From the NCBI GenBank assembly GCA_001804805.1, contig MHBH01000045.1, positions 1 through 42,710 on the forward strand: a stretch of DNA of 42,710 bases, in the 5' to 3' direction. The notes under the pieces are model-generated. The model was given only the letters and a program-made list of their open reading frames with translations, ran no database searches and was not told the DNA's origin. This stretch comes from Lentisphaerae bacterium GWF2_49_21 (lineage in GTDB: Bacteria > Verrucomicrobiota > Lentisphaeria > Victivallales > GWF2-50-93). A program made the translations under genes and the position numbers. Shown here piece by piece: positions 18,278-25,256 of this stretch. The first letter of the stretch is position 1. The number at the start of each line of letters is the position of its first letter.

Positions 18278-19090
18278 ATGAACAAATATATAAACCAGCT
18301 CCTCCAGATGCAGGATCTGGAAACAGCCCTCCGTGAACACAAGACCCTCAAAGGCGATACCGAAGAGGCCACCTGTGCCGAACTCAGGAAAAACATAGCA
18401 GGCCTCAAGAAGATACTGCCCCCGGAAGTAAATGTCATTTACGAGAGGATTTCGAAGAGATATCCGATCTATGTATCCCCGATGGTGAACAGCGCCTGCA
18501 CAAGCTGTTTCATGAAGATCCCTGTAGGTGTCGCAAATTCCGTACTGTCGACAAGCAATTGCATCTCATGCCCGTCATGCGGACGTTTCCTGTTCTTCGA
18601 CGAAGGCCATTTCAAGAGGCCCGGCGATGAATTCCACCAGTACAAGGGCGTGGCGAGATTCTCATCGCAGGATCTGATGATGCCCCACCTCAAGGCGAAG
18701 TCCAAGGAGGAGGTCATAGAGAAAATAGGACTCCATTGCTGCGAGACAGGCTTTGTCGAAAACCACGGAACTTTCATTAAAGGACTCCTCAAGCGCGAAG
18801 CATTGATCACGACGGCCGTCGGCTCCGGAATAGCCTTCCCGCATGCCAGGGCCATAAGGGCCTGCGGCCTTACACTCGCGGTCGGAACCGTGAAGCCCGG
18901 CATCAAGGAGAACGGCGACAACCTGTCCATATTCTTTGTTTCAGCAGTACCTACACAGACCAGTATCTTCTATATTGAACTGATCTCCAAGCTCGCTAAT
19001 TACTTCAGCAAGGCTGAAAACAGGAAGAAGATCCTCGACTGCACGAAGCCGGAGGAAATGTGGAAGATAATGGTGCAGATTGGAAAGTGA
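18278..19090 (+). CDS. Zinc-ribbon (COG1579-like) protein fused to a PTS EIIA domain
   Basis: The 270-residue protein combines two known parts. Residues 1-60 are a helical, coiled-coil-like segment, and residues 70-106 form a four-cysteine zinc ribbon (C74-x2-C77 and C98-x2-C101, with C95 nearby) ending in GRFLFF, as in the zf-RING_7/CdsZ family. Residues about 130-270 are an EIIA domain of the fructose/nitrogen type with the phospho-accepting His189 in GSGIAFPHAR. EIIA receives phosphate from HPr; without an EIIB/EIIC partner here it is more likely regulatory (PtsN-like) than a transporter part. A GAGG site precedes the ATG by 5 bases. It overlaps the next gene, a NagA-like deacetylase, so the two are translationally linked. 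The fusion is unusual. Confidence 0.85.
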   Translation: MNKYINQLLQMQDLETALREHKTLKGDTEEATCAELRKNIAGLKKILPPEVNVIYERISKRYPIYVSPMVNSACTSCFMKIPVGVANSVLSTSNCISCPSCGRFLFFDEGHFKRPGDEFHQYKGVARFSSQDLMMPHLKAKSKEEVIEKIGLHCCETGFVENHGTFIKGLLKREALITTAVGSGIAFPHARAIRACGLTLAVGTVKPGIKENGDNLSIFFVSAVPTQTSIFYIELISKLANYFSKAENRKKILDCTKPEEMWKIMVQIGK

Positions 19091-20010
19091 AGAATCCTCA
19101 CAATAGACCCAGTGGTTGGATAGATCTCCAGGTCAACGGCCTGAAAGGCATCAATTTCTCCGACACCAGCCTGACTCCTGACTCCTTTTCATCCGCCTGC
19201 AAAGACATCCTCAACGGCGGAACTGATATCTTCCTCCCTACGATGATAACCAGTCCGGTAAAAGTCTATGAACGCAACCTGGAACTGATGGTGAAATCCA
19301 TAGACGATAAAAAAGACTGGAACCGTATTCCCGGTTTCCATCTCGAAGGACCGTTCATATCCCCCGAACCAGGTTATGTAGGCGCGCACAATCCGGCTTT
19401 CACACAAAAACCGGATCCTGACCTCCTGAAGAAATTCCAGGAATGGTCCGGAGGAAAAATAAAGCTGCTGACGGTCGCCGCGGAGCTGGAAGGTTCCGAC
19501 AAGCTGGTGAAAACTGCAGTCAAACTCGGAATCACGGTCTCCATCGGCCATTCAAATTTCAATTCTGAAAACCTGAAGAGGATGGCGTCCCTCGGGGCAA
19601 AGGCGATCACCCATCTCGCCAACGGCCTTCCTCTCAATCTTGCGAAGTTCGCAAACCCGATATGGGCCGGACTCTGCGAGGAGAAGCTGATCGGGATGTT
19701 TGTCGGAGACGGACACCATATCCCCGGCAACATCCTCAAGAAGATGATTATGGCAAAAGGAATTGACAAGACCATAATAGTCAGCGACGCTTCACCTATT
19801 GCCGGATATAAACCGGGAAGATATGATCTTTTCGGAACGACTGCAGTGATAACCAAGGACGGTCGCCTCTACAATCCGGTCAAGCTGAATCTCATGGGAT
19901 CGTCATATACCATGCCGAAATGCATGGATTATCTTAAGAAATTGGATTTCCTATCCGAAAAGGAGCTATATAAGATAGGATACGAAAATCCGATAAAACT
20001 GATTTCATAA
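19060..20010 (+). CDS. Compact NagA-like amidohydrolase (N-acetylglucosamine-6-phosphate deacetylase family)
   Basis: About 310 residues, against about 380 for usual NagA. Family motifs are present: WIDLQVNGLKGINFSD, HLEGPFISPEPGYVGAHNP (metal-binding Glu), GHSN, THLANGLP, GDGHHIPG and the catalytic Asp in SDASPIAG. The N-terminal beta-sandwich half present in NagA before the barrel is missing, and the C-terminal part is short. NagA removes acetate from GlcNAc-6-phosphate. Two GTG starts are possible: 19060, with GGAGG 4 bases upstream and a 31-base overlap with the EIIA gene, or 19087, with a 4-base GTGA overlap. The overlap implies translational coupling. With the GH20 enzyme it suggests amino-sugar use, but the lost domain leaves substrate and activity open. 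Confidence 0.85.
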   Translation: MEDNGADWKVKNPHNRPSGWIDLQVNGLKGINFSDTSLTPDSFSSACKDILNGGTDIFLPTMITSPVKVYERNLELMVKSIDDKKDWNRIPGFHLEGPFISPEPGYVGAHNPAFTQKPDPDLLKKFQEWSGGKIKLLTVAAELEGSDKLVKTAVKLGITVSIGHSNFNSENLKRMASLGAKAITHLANGLPLNLAKFANPIWAGLCEEKLIGMFVGDGHHIPGNILKKMIMAKGIDKTIIVSDASPIAGYKPGRYDLFGTTAVITKDGRLYNPVKLNLMGSSYTMPKCMDYLKKLDFLSEKELYKIGYENPIKLIS

Positions 20011-20077
20011 CCACAGAAGACATTAATTTAACCACGAAACACTTGGAGCAGCTACGCCGCAACCAAATTTAAATTAT

Positions 20078-20145
20078 GACGGCGAAGCCGTCCCTGGAGT
20101 GCGCAGACAAAGTCTGCGCTAGCGGTGACTTTGTCACCGCACTCC
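20078..20145. repeat. Compound palindromic repeat with a junction-like fold
   Basis: GACGGC-GAA-GCCGTC (20078-20092) is followed by an outer stem, GGAGTGCG (20096-20103) with CGCACTCC (20138-20145). That stem encloses two perfect hairpins, GCGCAGAC-AAA-GTCTGCGC (20101-20119) and GCGGTGAC-TTT-GTCACCGC (20122-20140). The inner hairpins share a few bases with the outer stem, so alternative folds compete. No gene lies in 20011-20219. Confidence 0.75.
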
Positions 20146-20194
20146 CGGGAATGCTGTCGCATTCGTAAGAAAAATGTGCAAATAAAACAAGAAG

Positions 20195-20214
20195 ATGACG
20201 GATAGTATTACGAA
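20195..20214. repeat. 20-bp repeat, inverted copy of 10030-10049
   Basis: ATGACGGATAGTATTACGAA ends five bases before the ATG at 20220. It therefore takes the place where a ribosome site would be expected. Confidence 0.75.
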
Positions 20215-20219
20215 AATAT

Positions 20220-22079
20220 ATGGATGCAACTTTTTCAATTAATCCAATATCCCTTGAGAGTATTGGAATCCCTGACTTCACCTTGGACGGGAAGATAAGG
20301 GATGTCCTTGCAAAACCTCTCCCAAGGGACTGGAAGAAGACCGGGCTCAGCAGGGAATATTATCTTGACTTCATAGAAATAATCGTGCGCAACGCCGCGG
20401 GTTGGATCGATGAGAAGGGCGCGGTGATAGATCCTTATTATAAGAAGGAATGGGCGCAGACAACTCCGAGGTTCGCCTCATCCGCATCTGTCCTGCTGTA
20501 CTTCGGAAGAATCCCGGAACTGAAGGATATTGTCCACAGGACAATGACATATTCCTGCCGTCAGCTTGCTTCCGGAAAAGGTGGAAGCCCTGATTTCTGG
20601 ATGAGGGAGCTTGTCACCGCCTATGTCTGCCTTTCAAAATCCGCCGACAAGAAACTCGTTGATGAATGGAAAAACACCCTTGCGAAAATCGCACCGGAGA
20701 AGATCAACAAGGTCGTCAGTGTCGACGGCAGCAAGCTCGGAGAACTCCACAACTGGGCGGTCTACGGCTCCGCCGGCGAATCCATGAAGGAGTCGGCAGG
20801 GATAAGATGCGAGGACAAGGATGTCCTCTGGGGGAAAAAGTTCTTCGACAAATATATTTCCCCTCAGTTCAGGCATTTCAACTCCTTCGGAATGTACAGG
20901 GATCCGAACGATCCGATCACATACGACATAACGACAAGGCTACAGCTTGCGGCCGCCCTCTGGTACGGCTATGACTGGAAACTCAAGCCCCTCATCGATG
21001 AACTCCTGCGCAGAGGAGGAATAACGACGCTGATCTTCACCTCACCTGCAGGCTTTGCCCCTTTCGGCGGCAGATCCGGACAGTTCAATTTCCAGGAGGC
21101 GATAATTGCGGCCATCTGCGAAATCGAAGCTGGAAGATACAAGCAGAACGATCCCCGGCTTGCAGGCGCATTTAAAAGGCAGGCTCACCTGTCGGCAAAA
21201 TCAGTCGAGAGATGGCTGAAGGACATGACTCCTCTCCGACATATAAAAAATGCCTTCCCGCCAGAATCTCTCCACGGCATAGACGAATATGGACAATATT
21301 CCGTCTACAGCCTCTTCAACGCTTCTGTCTTCGGTCTTGCTGCGCTTTTCGCGGATGACACGATTGAAGAAGCGGCGTGTCCGGCCGAGATCGGCGGATT
21401 TGTCCTCGAAATATCGCCGTCATTCCACAAAGTTTTCGCCACGTGCCAGAGCACGCATATAGAACTTGATACTTGCGCTGATTTACATTATGACTCAACC
21501 GGCCTTGGCCGGTTCCAGGCAAAAGGGATTCCTGCGGAACTTGGACTCAGCATGCCTTTCACATCGACACCGAAGTTCAGGCTGGATAAGAAGCTTGTTC
21601 CGGATGAAATGCTCTCCATCTGTCCGTCATGGCAGGTTTCCGGAAAATGGATTTCGTTGGCTTCCCTGTCGGAAGGATTGAAGCATTCTCTTGAAATCAT
21701 CACAGAGTCCCAGGAAAAGATTGACCTTAAAGTCAAATATGTCCATGCAGGATCGAAATCTGAAATAACTGAACAATATCAGCTCTCGCAGAACAAGTTG
21801 GTCATCAAATCAAGCGTATCTGTAAATGGTGCTGGAACTGAAAGAATCAAGTTCATGGTTCCACTGCTGGTCACTGACGGCATGAGCAAGTCGGAAATAA
21901 TCAGCGGGAAGAATTCCGTGCAGGTCAAATATCTTGGCAAGACCTATGAGATTTCCTTTGATGAAAAGGCCAAAGCTGAAATCATTGATCACGAATTCGC
22001 GAACAGGAACGGCATCTACAAGCTGCTGGCCCTGGAAACCGGTGGAAATGAAATAGAAGTCAAACTCGAATTCCAGTAA
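20220..22079 (+). CDS. Large protein of unknown function, possible toroid plus beta-sandwich glycan-active enzyme
   Basis: I cannot assign this 619-residue protein to a family with certainty. The first 390 residues are mostly helical and rich in aromatic residues, with conserved-looking segments HNWAVYGSAGESM, YRDPNDPITYDITTRLQLA and FGGRSGQFNFQEA. The last 220 residues are beta-rich (IGGFVLEISPSFHKVFATC, MVPLLVTDGMSKSEII). A helical (alpha/alpha) toroid followed by a beta-sandwich is the layout of several polysaccharide lyase and glycosidase families, including heparinase II/III-like proteins, so a cytoplasmic glycan-degrading enzyme is plausible. There is no signal peptide. The ATG at 20220 lacks a Shine-Dalgarno; a dispersed 20-bp repeat sits immediately upstream. 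Neighbouring genes are saccharolytic. Confidence 0.75.
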   Translation: MDATFSINPISLESIGIPDFTLDGKIRDVLAKPLPRDWKKTGLSREYYLDFIEIIVRNAAGWIDEKGAVIDPYYKKEWAQTTPRFASSASVLLYFGRIPELKDIVHRTMTYSCRQLASGKGGSPDFWMRELVTAYVCLSKSADKKLVDEWKNTLAKIAPEKINKVVSVDGSKLGELHNWAVYGSAGESMKESAGIRCEDKDVLWGKKFFDKYISPQFRHFNSFGMYRDPNDPITYDITTRLQLAAALWYGYDWKLKPLIDELLRRGGITTLIFTSPAGFAPFGGRSGQFNFQEAIIAAICEIEAGRYKQNDPRLAGAFKRQAHLSAKSVERWLKDMTPLRHIKNAFPPESLHGIDEYGQYSVYSLFNASVFGLAALFADDTIEEAACPAEIGGFVLEISPSFHKVFATCQSTHIELDTCADLHYDSTGLGRFQAKGIPAELGLSMPFTSTPKFRLDKKLVPDEMLSICPSWQVSGKWISLASLSEGLKHSLEIITESQEKIDLKVKYVHAGSKSEITEQYQLSQNKLVIKSSVSVNGAGTERIKFMVPLLVTDGMSKSEIISGKNSVQVKYLGKTYEISFDEKAKAEIIDHEFANRNGIYKLLALETGGNEIEVKLEFQ

Positions 22080-22107
22080 TGTAAAAAATGCGTCTCGTGT
22101 CCGTCGC

Positions 22108-22201
22108 AGAAGTATGTTGGGATTCAGCCCGACATGGATTGAATAGTTTTCAACCTACAAGACGCCAATACGCGTGTCGGGCTAAAGCCAAACATACTTC
22201 T
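22108..22201. repeat. REP-like pair of inverted GGGCTNNAGCCC elements
   Basis: AGAAGTATGTTGGGATTCAGCCCGACA-type sequence (22108-22134) is repeated inverted at 22175-22201 (TGTCGGGCTAAAGCCAAACA...). The pair encloses 40 bases and could fold into one long hairpin. The remaining 22202-22383 holds no gene. It does hold two copies of AAAAGCGACAT-like sequence (about 22237 and 22340), a TATAAT at about 22352 and the ribosome site of the next gene. Confidence 0.65.
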
Positions 22202-22383
22202 GTCGAAAGATAAATGATTTAATCAAGCTCCTCCCAAAAGCGACATTCTGAGCTTTTTTACCACTCAGATTCATGAAATTCCCCTCCTCAAAGGTGCTTC
22301 CCTTTGATTTTTACAAAAAGTGACGGTAGATTCCTGAAAAAGCGACATGCCGTATAATTATATTTAGGATAAGGAGGAATATA

Positions 22384-22749
22384 ATGAAGGTCATAATCTT
22401 TGTAATGATTGCCTTAACTACGTTTGCCCCTTACTTAAAGGCAAATTCCGAAGTGGATAAATTGGGCAAGAGCATAAAGCCAATTTTGCATGGAACCGCT
22501 TGGGAAATGTCAACTGACTGGCGTTCAATTACTCTAATTCGTCGAAACTGTAATTTTCTAAATTCTGTCTCTTTGCCAACGGGTCCAGATGATGATAAGA
22601 CATGGGAAAAGTATAGCTTCATAACAGATTATCGCATTACAATCACTTTTGATACTAAGTTAACTGATGCCGAATATCAGCAACAGAGGGAATTGAAACA
22701 GCGATTCATTACAGAACGCACAAGAGGCCTACTTGATGGCACAAAATAA
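22384..22749 (+). CDS. Small secreted protein of unknown function
   Basis: The 121-residue protein begins with a signal peptide (MKVIIFVMIALTTFAPYLKA, probable cleavage after KAN or nearby). The mature part is polar and contains beta-type segments around TDWRSITLIRRNCNFL and FITDYRITITFDTKL, then a charged helix (DAEYQQQRELKQRF). AAGGAGG lies 5 bases upstream of the ATG, so translation is well supported. I do not recognise a family. Its last 14 bases overlap another frame (22736-22897) that could be a separate small gene or the displaced C-terminus of a longer ancestral protein. Lower GC than the neighbours and a toxin-antitoxin pair next door suggest recently acquired DNA. Confidence 0.7.
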   Translation: MKVIIFVMIALTTFAPYLKANSEVDKLGKSIKPILHGTAWEMSTDWRSITLIRRNCNFLNSVSLPTGPDDDKTWEKYSFITDYRITITFDTKLTDAEYQQQRELKQRFITERTRGLLDGTK

Positions 22750-22897
22750 CTTTTTCGATGTGCGTCCCAAAGGAGTACAGGATCAGGCTGAAGCAATACT
22801 CAAACTACTTGACAAACAGTTTACAAAATACGATATAGATATTAAAGAATCCACAGATTCCAAGAAGACTGACGCTGAGATTCCAGATAAAAAATAA
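22736..22897 (+). CDS. Possible 53-aa small protein or frameshifted C-terminus of the preceding gene
   Basis: ATG 22736 opens a 53-codon frame (MAQNNFFDVRPKGVQDQAEAI start; a hydrophilic Lys/Asp-rich end) that overlaps the preceding gene by 14 bases in another frame. No ribosome site is clear. The composition, helical then charged, would fit as a continuation of the helix that ends the preceding protein. Either a coupled small gene or a frameshift is possible. Confidence 0.35.
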   Translation: MAQNNFFDVRPKGVQDQAEAILKLLDKQFTKYDIDIKESTDSKKTDAEIPDKK

Positions 22898-22919
22898 ATA
22901 CAGACGATTCTAATACATT

Positions 22920-22946
22920 CAGGTGACAGCGTTCCGCTGTCACCTG
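22920..22946. repeat. Perfect 12-bp hairpin
   Basis: CAGGTGACAGCG-TTC-CGCTGTCACCTG. No T run follows on either strand, so it is more like a REP hairpin than an intrinsic terminator. It separates the secreted-protein gene from the toxin-antitoxin pair. Confidence 0.7.
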
Positions 22947-23032
22947 ATACTTGGACGTTCGCAGAGACCAGATTAATCTTGTAACAGGAATATTCAGAGA
23001 TATATTTATTTCTAGAATAATCGGAGGTATTT

Positions 23033-23251
23033 ATGATTGCCACTCTACCATTGAAGAAGATGAGCATACATGACAAAATTTCCACCATGGAATACATATG
23101 GGACGACTTATGCAAAAATGCAGGCGACATTACCTCTCCAGAATGGCACAAGGATGTCCTTGATGACAGGGAAAAAGCACTGAAATCCCGAACTGATTCA
23201 TTTGTTGACTGGGAAGATGCCAAGCGAAAAATCAGGAAAAACATCAAGTGA
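23033..23251 (+). CDS. Antitoxin of a type II toxin-antitoxin pair (TIGR02574-like addiction module component)
   Basis: The 72-residue acidic/basic protein fits the small addiction-module component family that partners RelE/ParE toxins: an N-terminal MSIHDKISTMEYIWDDLCK helix with the typical 'L-x-x-M-E-x-I-W-x-x-L' pattern, a central SPEWHKDVLDDRE segment and an SFVDWEDAKRKIR C-terminus. These proteins bind and neutralise the toxin and often repress their own operon. GGAGG precedes the ATG. Its TGA overlaps the GTG start of the toxin by four bases (GTGA), the classical coupled arrangement. Confidence 0.88.
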   Translation: MIATLPLKKMSIHDKISTMEYIWDDLCKNAGDITSPEWHKDVLDDREKALKSRTDSFVDWEDAKRKIRKNIK

Positions 23252-23556
23252 AAGTCAAGATATCTGGAGCGGCAAGCCAGGACTTGCTGGATGGATATAA
23301 TTTTTACGAGAAGCAGGACAAAGGGCTTGGTTCATATTTCCTTGATTCACTCTTTTCAGATATTGACTCCCTCTTGGTATACGCCGGCATACACCCTCTA
23401 TTCCATGCAAAATACCATCGTATGCTATCCAAGCGCTTTCCGTTTTCAGTATATTATCGAGTAGAGGAAAATGAAATACTCGTCTACGCAGTCCTTGACT
23501 GCAGAAGGAACCCAGCCTGGATAAGAAATAGATTGTCAGGCGAACAAAAAGATTGA
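23248..23556 (+). CDS. ParE/RelE-family toxin
   Basis: The 102-residue protein has the ParE/RelE fold pattern: the VKISGAASQDLLDGYNFYEKQ strand-helix start, a second helix (GLGSYFLDSLFSDIDSLL), the FHAKYHRMLSKRFPFSVYYRVEEN hairpin and the terminal ILVYAVLDCRRNPAWIR strand with basic residues. Members are gyrase poisons (ParE) or ribosome-dependent mRNases (RelE); which applies cannot be decided by eye. Translation starts at GTG 23248 inside the antitoxin stop. The length is normal and no damage is visible, so the module is probably functional. Confidence 0.9.
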   Translation: MKVKISGAASQDLLDGYNFYEKQDKGLGSYFLDSLFSDIDSLLVYAGIHPLFHAKYHRMLSKRFPFSVYYRVEENEILVYAVLDCRRNPAWIRNRLSGEQKD

Positions 23557-23558
23557 CC

Positions 23559-23579
23559 GGACCGGGGAACCACCGGTCC
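23559..23579. repeat. Hairpin behind the toxin gene
   Basis: GGACCGG-GGAACCA-CCGGTCC, three bases after the toxin stop codon. It has no U tract, so it may stabilise the 3' end or act as a weak terminator. Confidence 0.55.
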
Positions 23580-23639
23580 GCTCAGCACAGGGCGTTATGA
23601 GATTAAAACCAGCTGACCTTTTCTATTAGCGCGGGATTC

Positions 23640-24725
23640 ATGAAAATGTCCTACAAATTATTAATGGTCTTCGTGTTTTTCGCAGGGATAACGACCTTGG
23701 CGGACCAGGCCCCCATCACTCAACGTTCCTGGAGATCCGTGGCAACCGGAATGCCAGAGGAATGGTACGGTTCGGATGAGTCCAGGGCTGTAGCCGAGAA
23801 TGTCCTGTTATACCAGAGGAATTCGGGCGGATGGCCAAAAAACATTCCTTTCCACAATCCAATCACCGATGCACAGAAAGATCTGATATTGAAGGCGAAG
23901 GCCTCTCCGGACTCGATTCTGGACAACGGAGCTACGACCACCGAGATGAAGTTCCTCGCCAGAATGTATAACAGAACTAAAACCGAAAAATACAGCCTGT
24001 CATTCAAGAAAGGTCTTGATTATATTCTTGAAGCACAGTATGGCAATGGCGGATGGCCCATGTGCCATCCCCTGAAAAACGGATACTACACCCATATAAC
24101 CTACAACGATAATGCCATTGTAAACGTGCTCGAAATCCTAAGGGATATTTCAAACAAGAAACCGATATACGCATTTGCCGCCACGGAAGAAGTTATTTTA
24201 AAGACAAAGACCGCCTTCGACAAGGGAATTGACTGCATACTCAAGACACAGATAATGATAAAGGGCAGACCGACTGTCTGGTGTGCACAGCATGATGAAA
24301 GCACATTCCTACCCGCCAAGGCCCGTCCGTACGAACTGCCGTCCTTCAGCGGATACGAATCGGCAGGCATAATCAACCTGCTGATGGAAATTTCCGATCC
24401 TTCTCCTGCAATAGTCAATTCTGTCCAATCCGCGGTCGAATGGCTCGACAATCACAGGATAAAAAACACGAGATGGGAAAGTTTTACGAACAAGGATGGA
24501 TTGAAGGACAGAAAAATCGTTTCCGATCCGAAGGCAGGAGACATGTGGGCAAGGTTCTATGATCTTGAAACTGAACTGCCATATGTGTGCGACCGCGACG
24601 GGATAAAGAAAGACACCCTCGAAGAGATAGGATATGAAAGAAGAAATGGCTATGAATGGTATATCACTGCTCCCCAGAAGGTTATTGACAAGTATCCTTC
24701 ATGGAAGGCGAAGTGGGTGAAATAA
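23640..24725 (+). CDS. Secreted pectate lyase, polysaccharide lyase family 10
   Basis: The 361-residue protein has a signal peptide (MKMSYKLLMVFVFFAGITTLA) and a single PL10 catalytic domain. Family segments are the LLYQRNSGGWPKNIPF start, DNGATTTEMKFLARMY, DYILEAQYGNGGWPMCHPL, HITYNDNAIVNVLEIL, WCAQHDESTFLPAKARPYELPS, GYESAGIINLLMEI and the C-terminal YERRNGYEWY. PL10 enzymes cleave de-esterified homogalacturonan by beta-elimination with Ca2+ and have an (alpha/alpha)3 barrel. There are no carbohydrate-binding modules. ATG 23640 or 23646 could both serve; no strong ribosome site separates them. The gene stands alone: the toxin module is upstream and a MITE-like element follows. It extends the window's plant-polysaccharide theme. 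Confidence 0.92.
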   Translation: MKMSYKLLMVFVFFAGITTLADQAPITQRSWRSVATGMPEEWYGSDESRAVAENVLLYQRNSGGWPKNIPFHNPITDAQKDLILKAKASPDSILDNGATTTEMKFLARMYNRTKTEKYSLSFKKGLDYILEAQYGNGGWPMCHPLKNGYYTHITYNDNAIVNVLEILRDISNKKPIYAFAATEEVILKTKTAFDKGIDCILKTQIMIKGRPTVWCAQHDESTFLPAKARPYELPSFSGYESAGIINLLMEISDPSPAIVNSVQSAVEWLDNHRIKNTRWESFTNKDGLKDRKIVSDPKAGDMWARFYDLETELPYVCDRDGIKKDTLEEIGYERRNGYEWYITAPQKVIDKYPSWKAKWVK

Positions 24726-24753
24726 TTCAGGGAACTTATAAAGCGTAGCCCCT

Positions 24754-25076
24754 GTATGAAGGACTGTCTACTATACGCATATTTGCATATAAGAAATATC
24801 TCTGCAGGCTTGAGTAGTCCCAGAGGGACGAAATGGAAATAGGCAGGGGCTTCAGCCCCTGTTTATTGCCGTGGTTGTGTTCGCGTGCCATAGGTACGCG
24901 ATGTTAATGTCTCGGTTCTATGGTTTTCATGGCGTGCCTACGGTACGCCTAAATACATATAATCCATTCAACAGGGGCTGAAGCCCCTGCCTATTCTCAT
25001 CCTGTCCCAGCCGGGACAGTCAGCACACATCAACTTATTGTATTCCAAAATGCGTATAGTAGATAGGTATGAAGGA
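24754..25076. mobile_element. MITE-like non-coding element with terminal inverted repeats
   Basis: Terminal inverted repeats TCTACTATACGCAT (24767-24780) and ATGCGTATAGTAGA (25050-25063) match perfectly. Just outside them lies a 10-bp direct repeat, GTATGAAGGA (24754-24763 and 25067-25076), which looks like a target-site duplication. Inside are nested inverted copies of GGCAGGGGCTTCAGCCCCTG (about 24842 and 24976), two GTCCC/GGGAC hairpins, and central palindromes such as GGCGTGCCTACGGTACGCC. There is no ORF and so no own transposase. It fills the gap between the pectate lyase gene and the regulator promoter. Confidence 0.7.
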
Positions 25077-25196
25077 ATAGGTACAAAAGGCCAAAAACTT
25101 AACTGCAAATACCCGCTTTTAAAGAAATCCCGTATCCGCTCTAATAATATATCTACTTGTATTTACGTTTCTTATAACTAATTTTTCAACTGGGTA

Positions 25197-25225
25197 TTGA
25201 CAATGCTTTATAAGTGCTTTATAAT
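25197..25225 (+). promoter_or_regulatory. Consensus sigma70 promoter of the regulator-pseudopilin-GH5 operon
   Basis: TTGACA (25197-25202), a 17-base spacer and TATAAT (25220-25225): both hexamers and spacing are perfect. A direct repeat TGCTTTATAA (25204-25213 and 25216-25225) covers spacer and -10, and is a candidate operator for the regulator encoded next. The start of transcription near 25232 shows that translation must begin downstream, supporting ATG 25257. Confidence 0.85.
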
Positions 25226-25256
25226 TGAGTTAGTTATGATAATAAAGGAACTGGAA

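Noticed and set aside
23033-23556. A phage-defence island around the toxin-antitoxin pair
   Set aside because: Only a single ordinary RelE/ParE-type pair is present; neighbouring genes are a small secreted protein and a pectate lyase, with no nuclease, helicase or integrase.
24754-25076. Insertion sequence with a degraded transposase
   Set aside because: No open frame of useful length or transposase-like residues exists between the inverted ends on either strand, so a non-autonomous element fits better.
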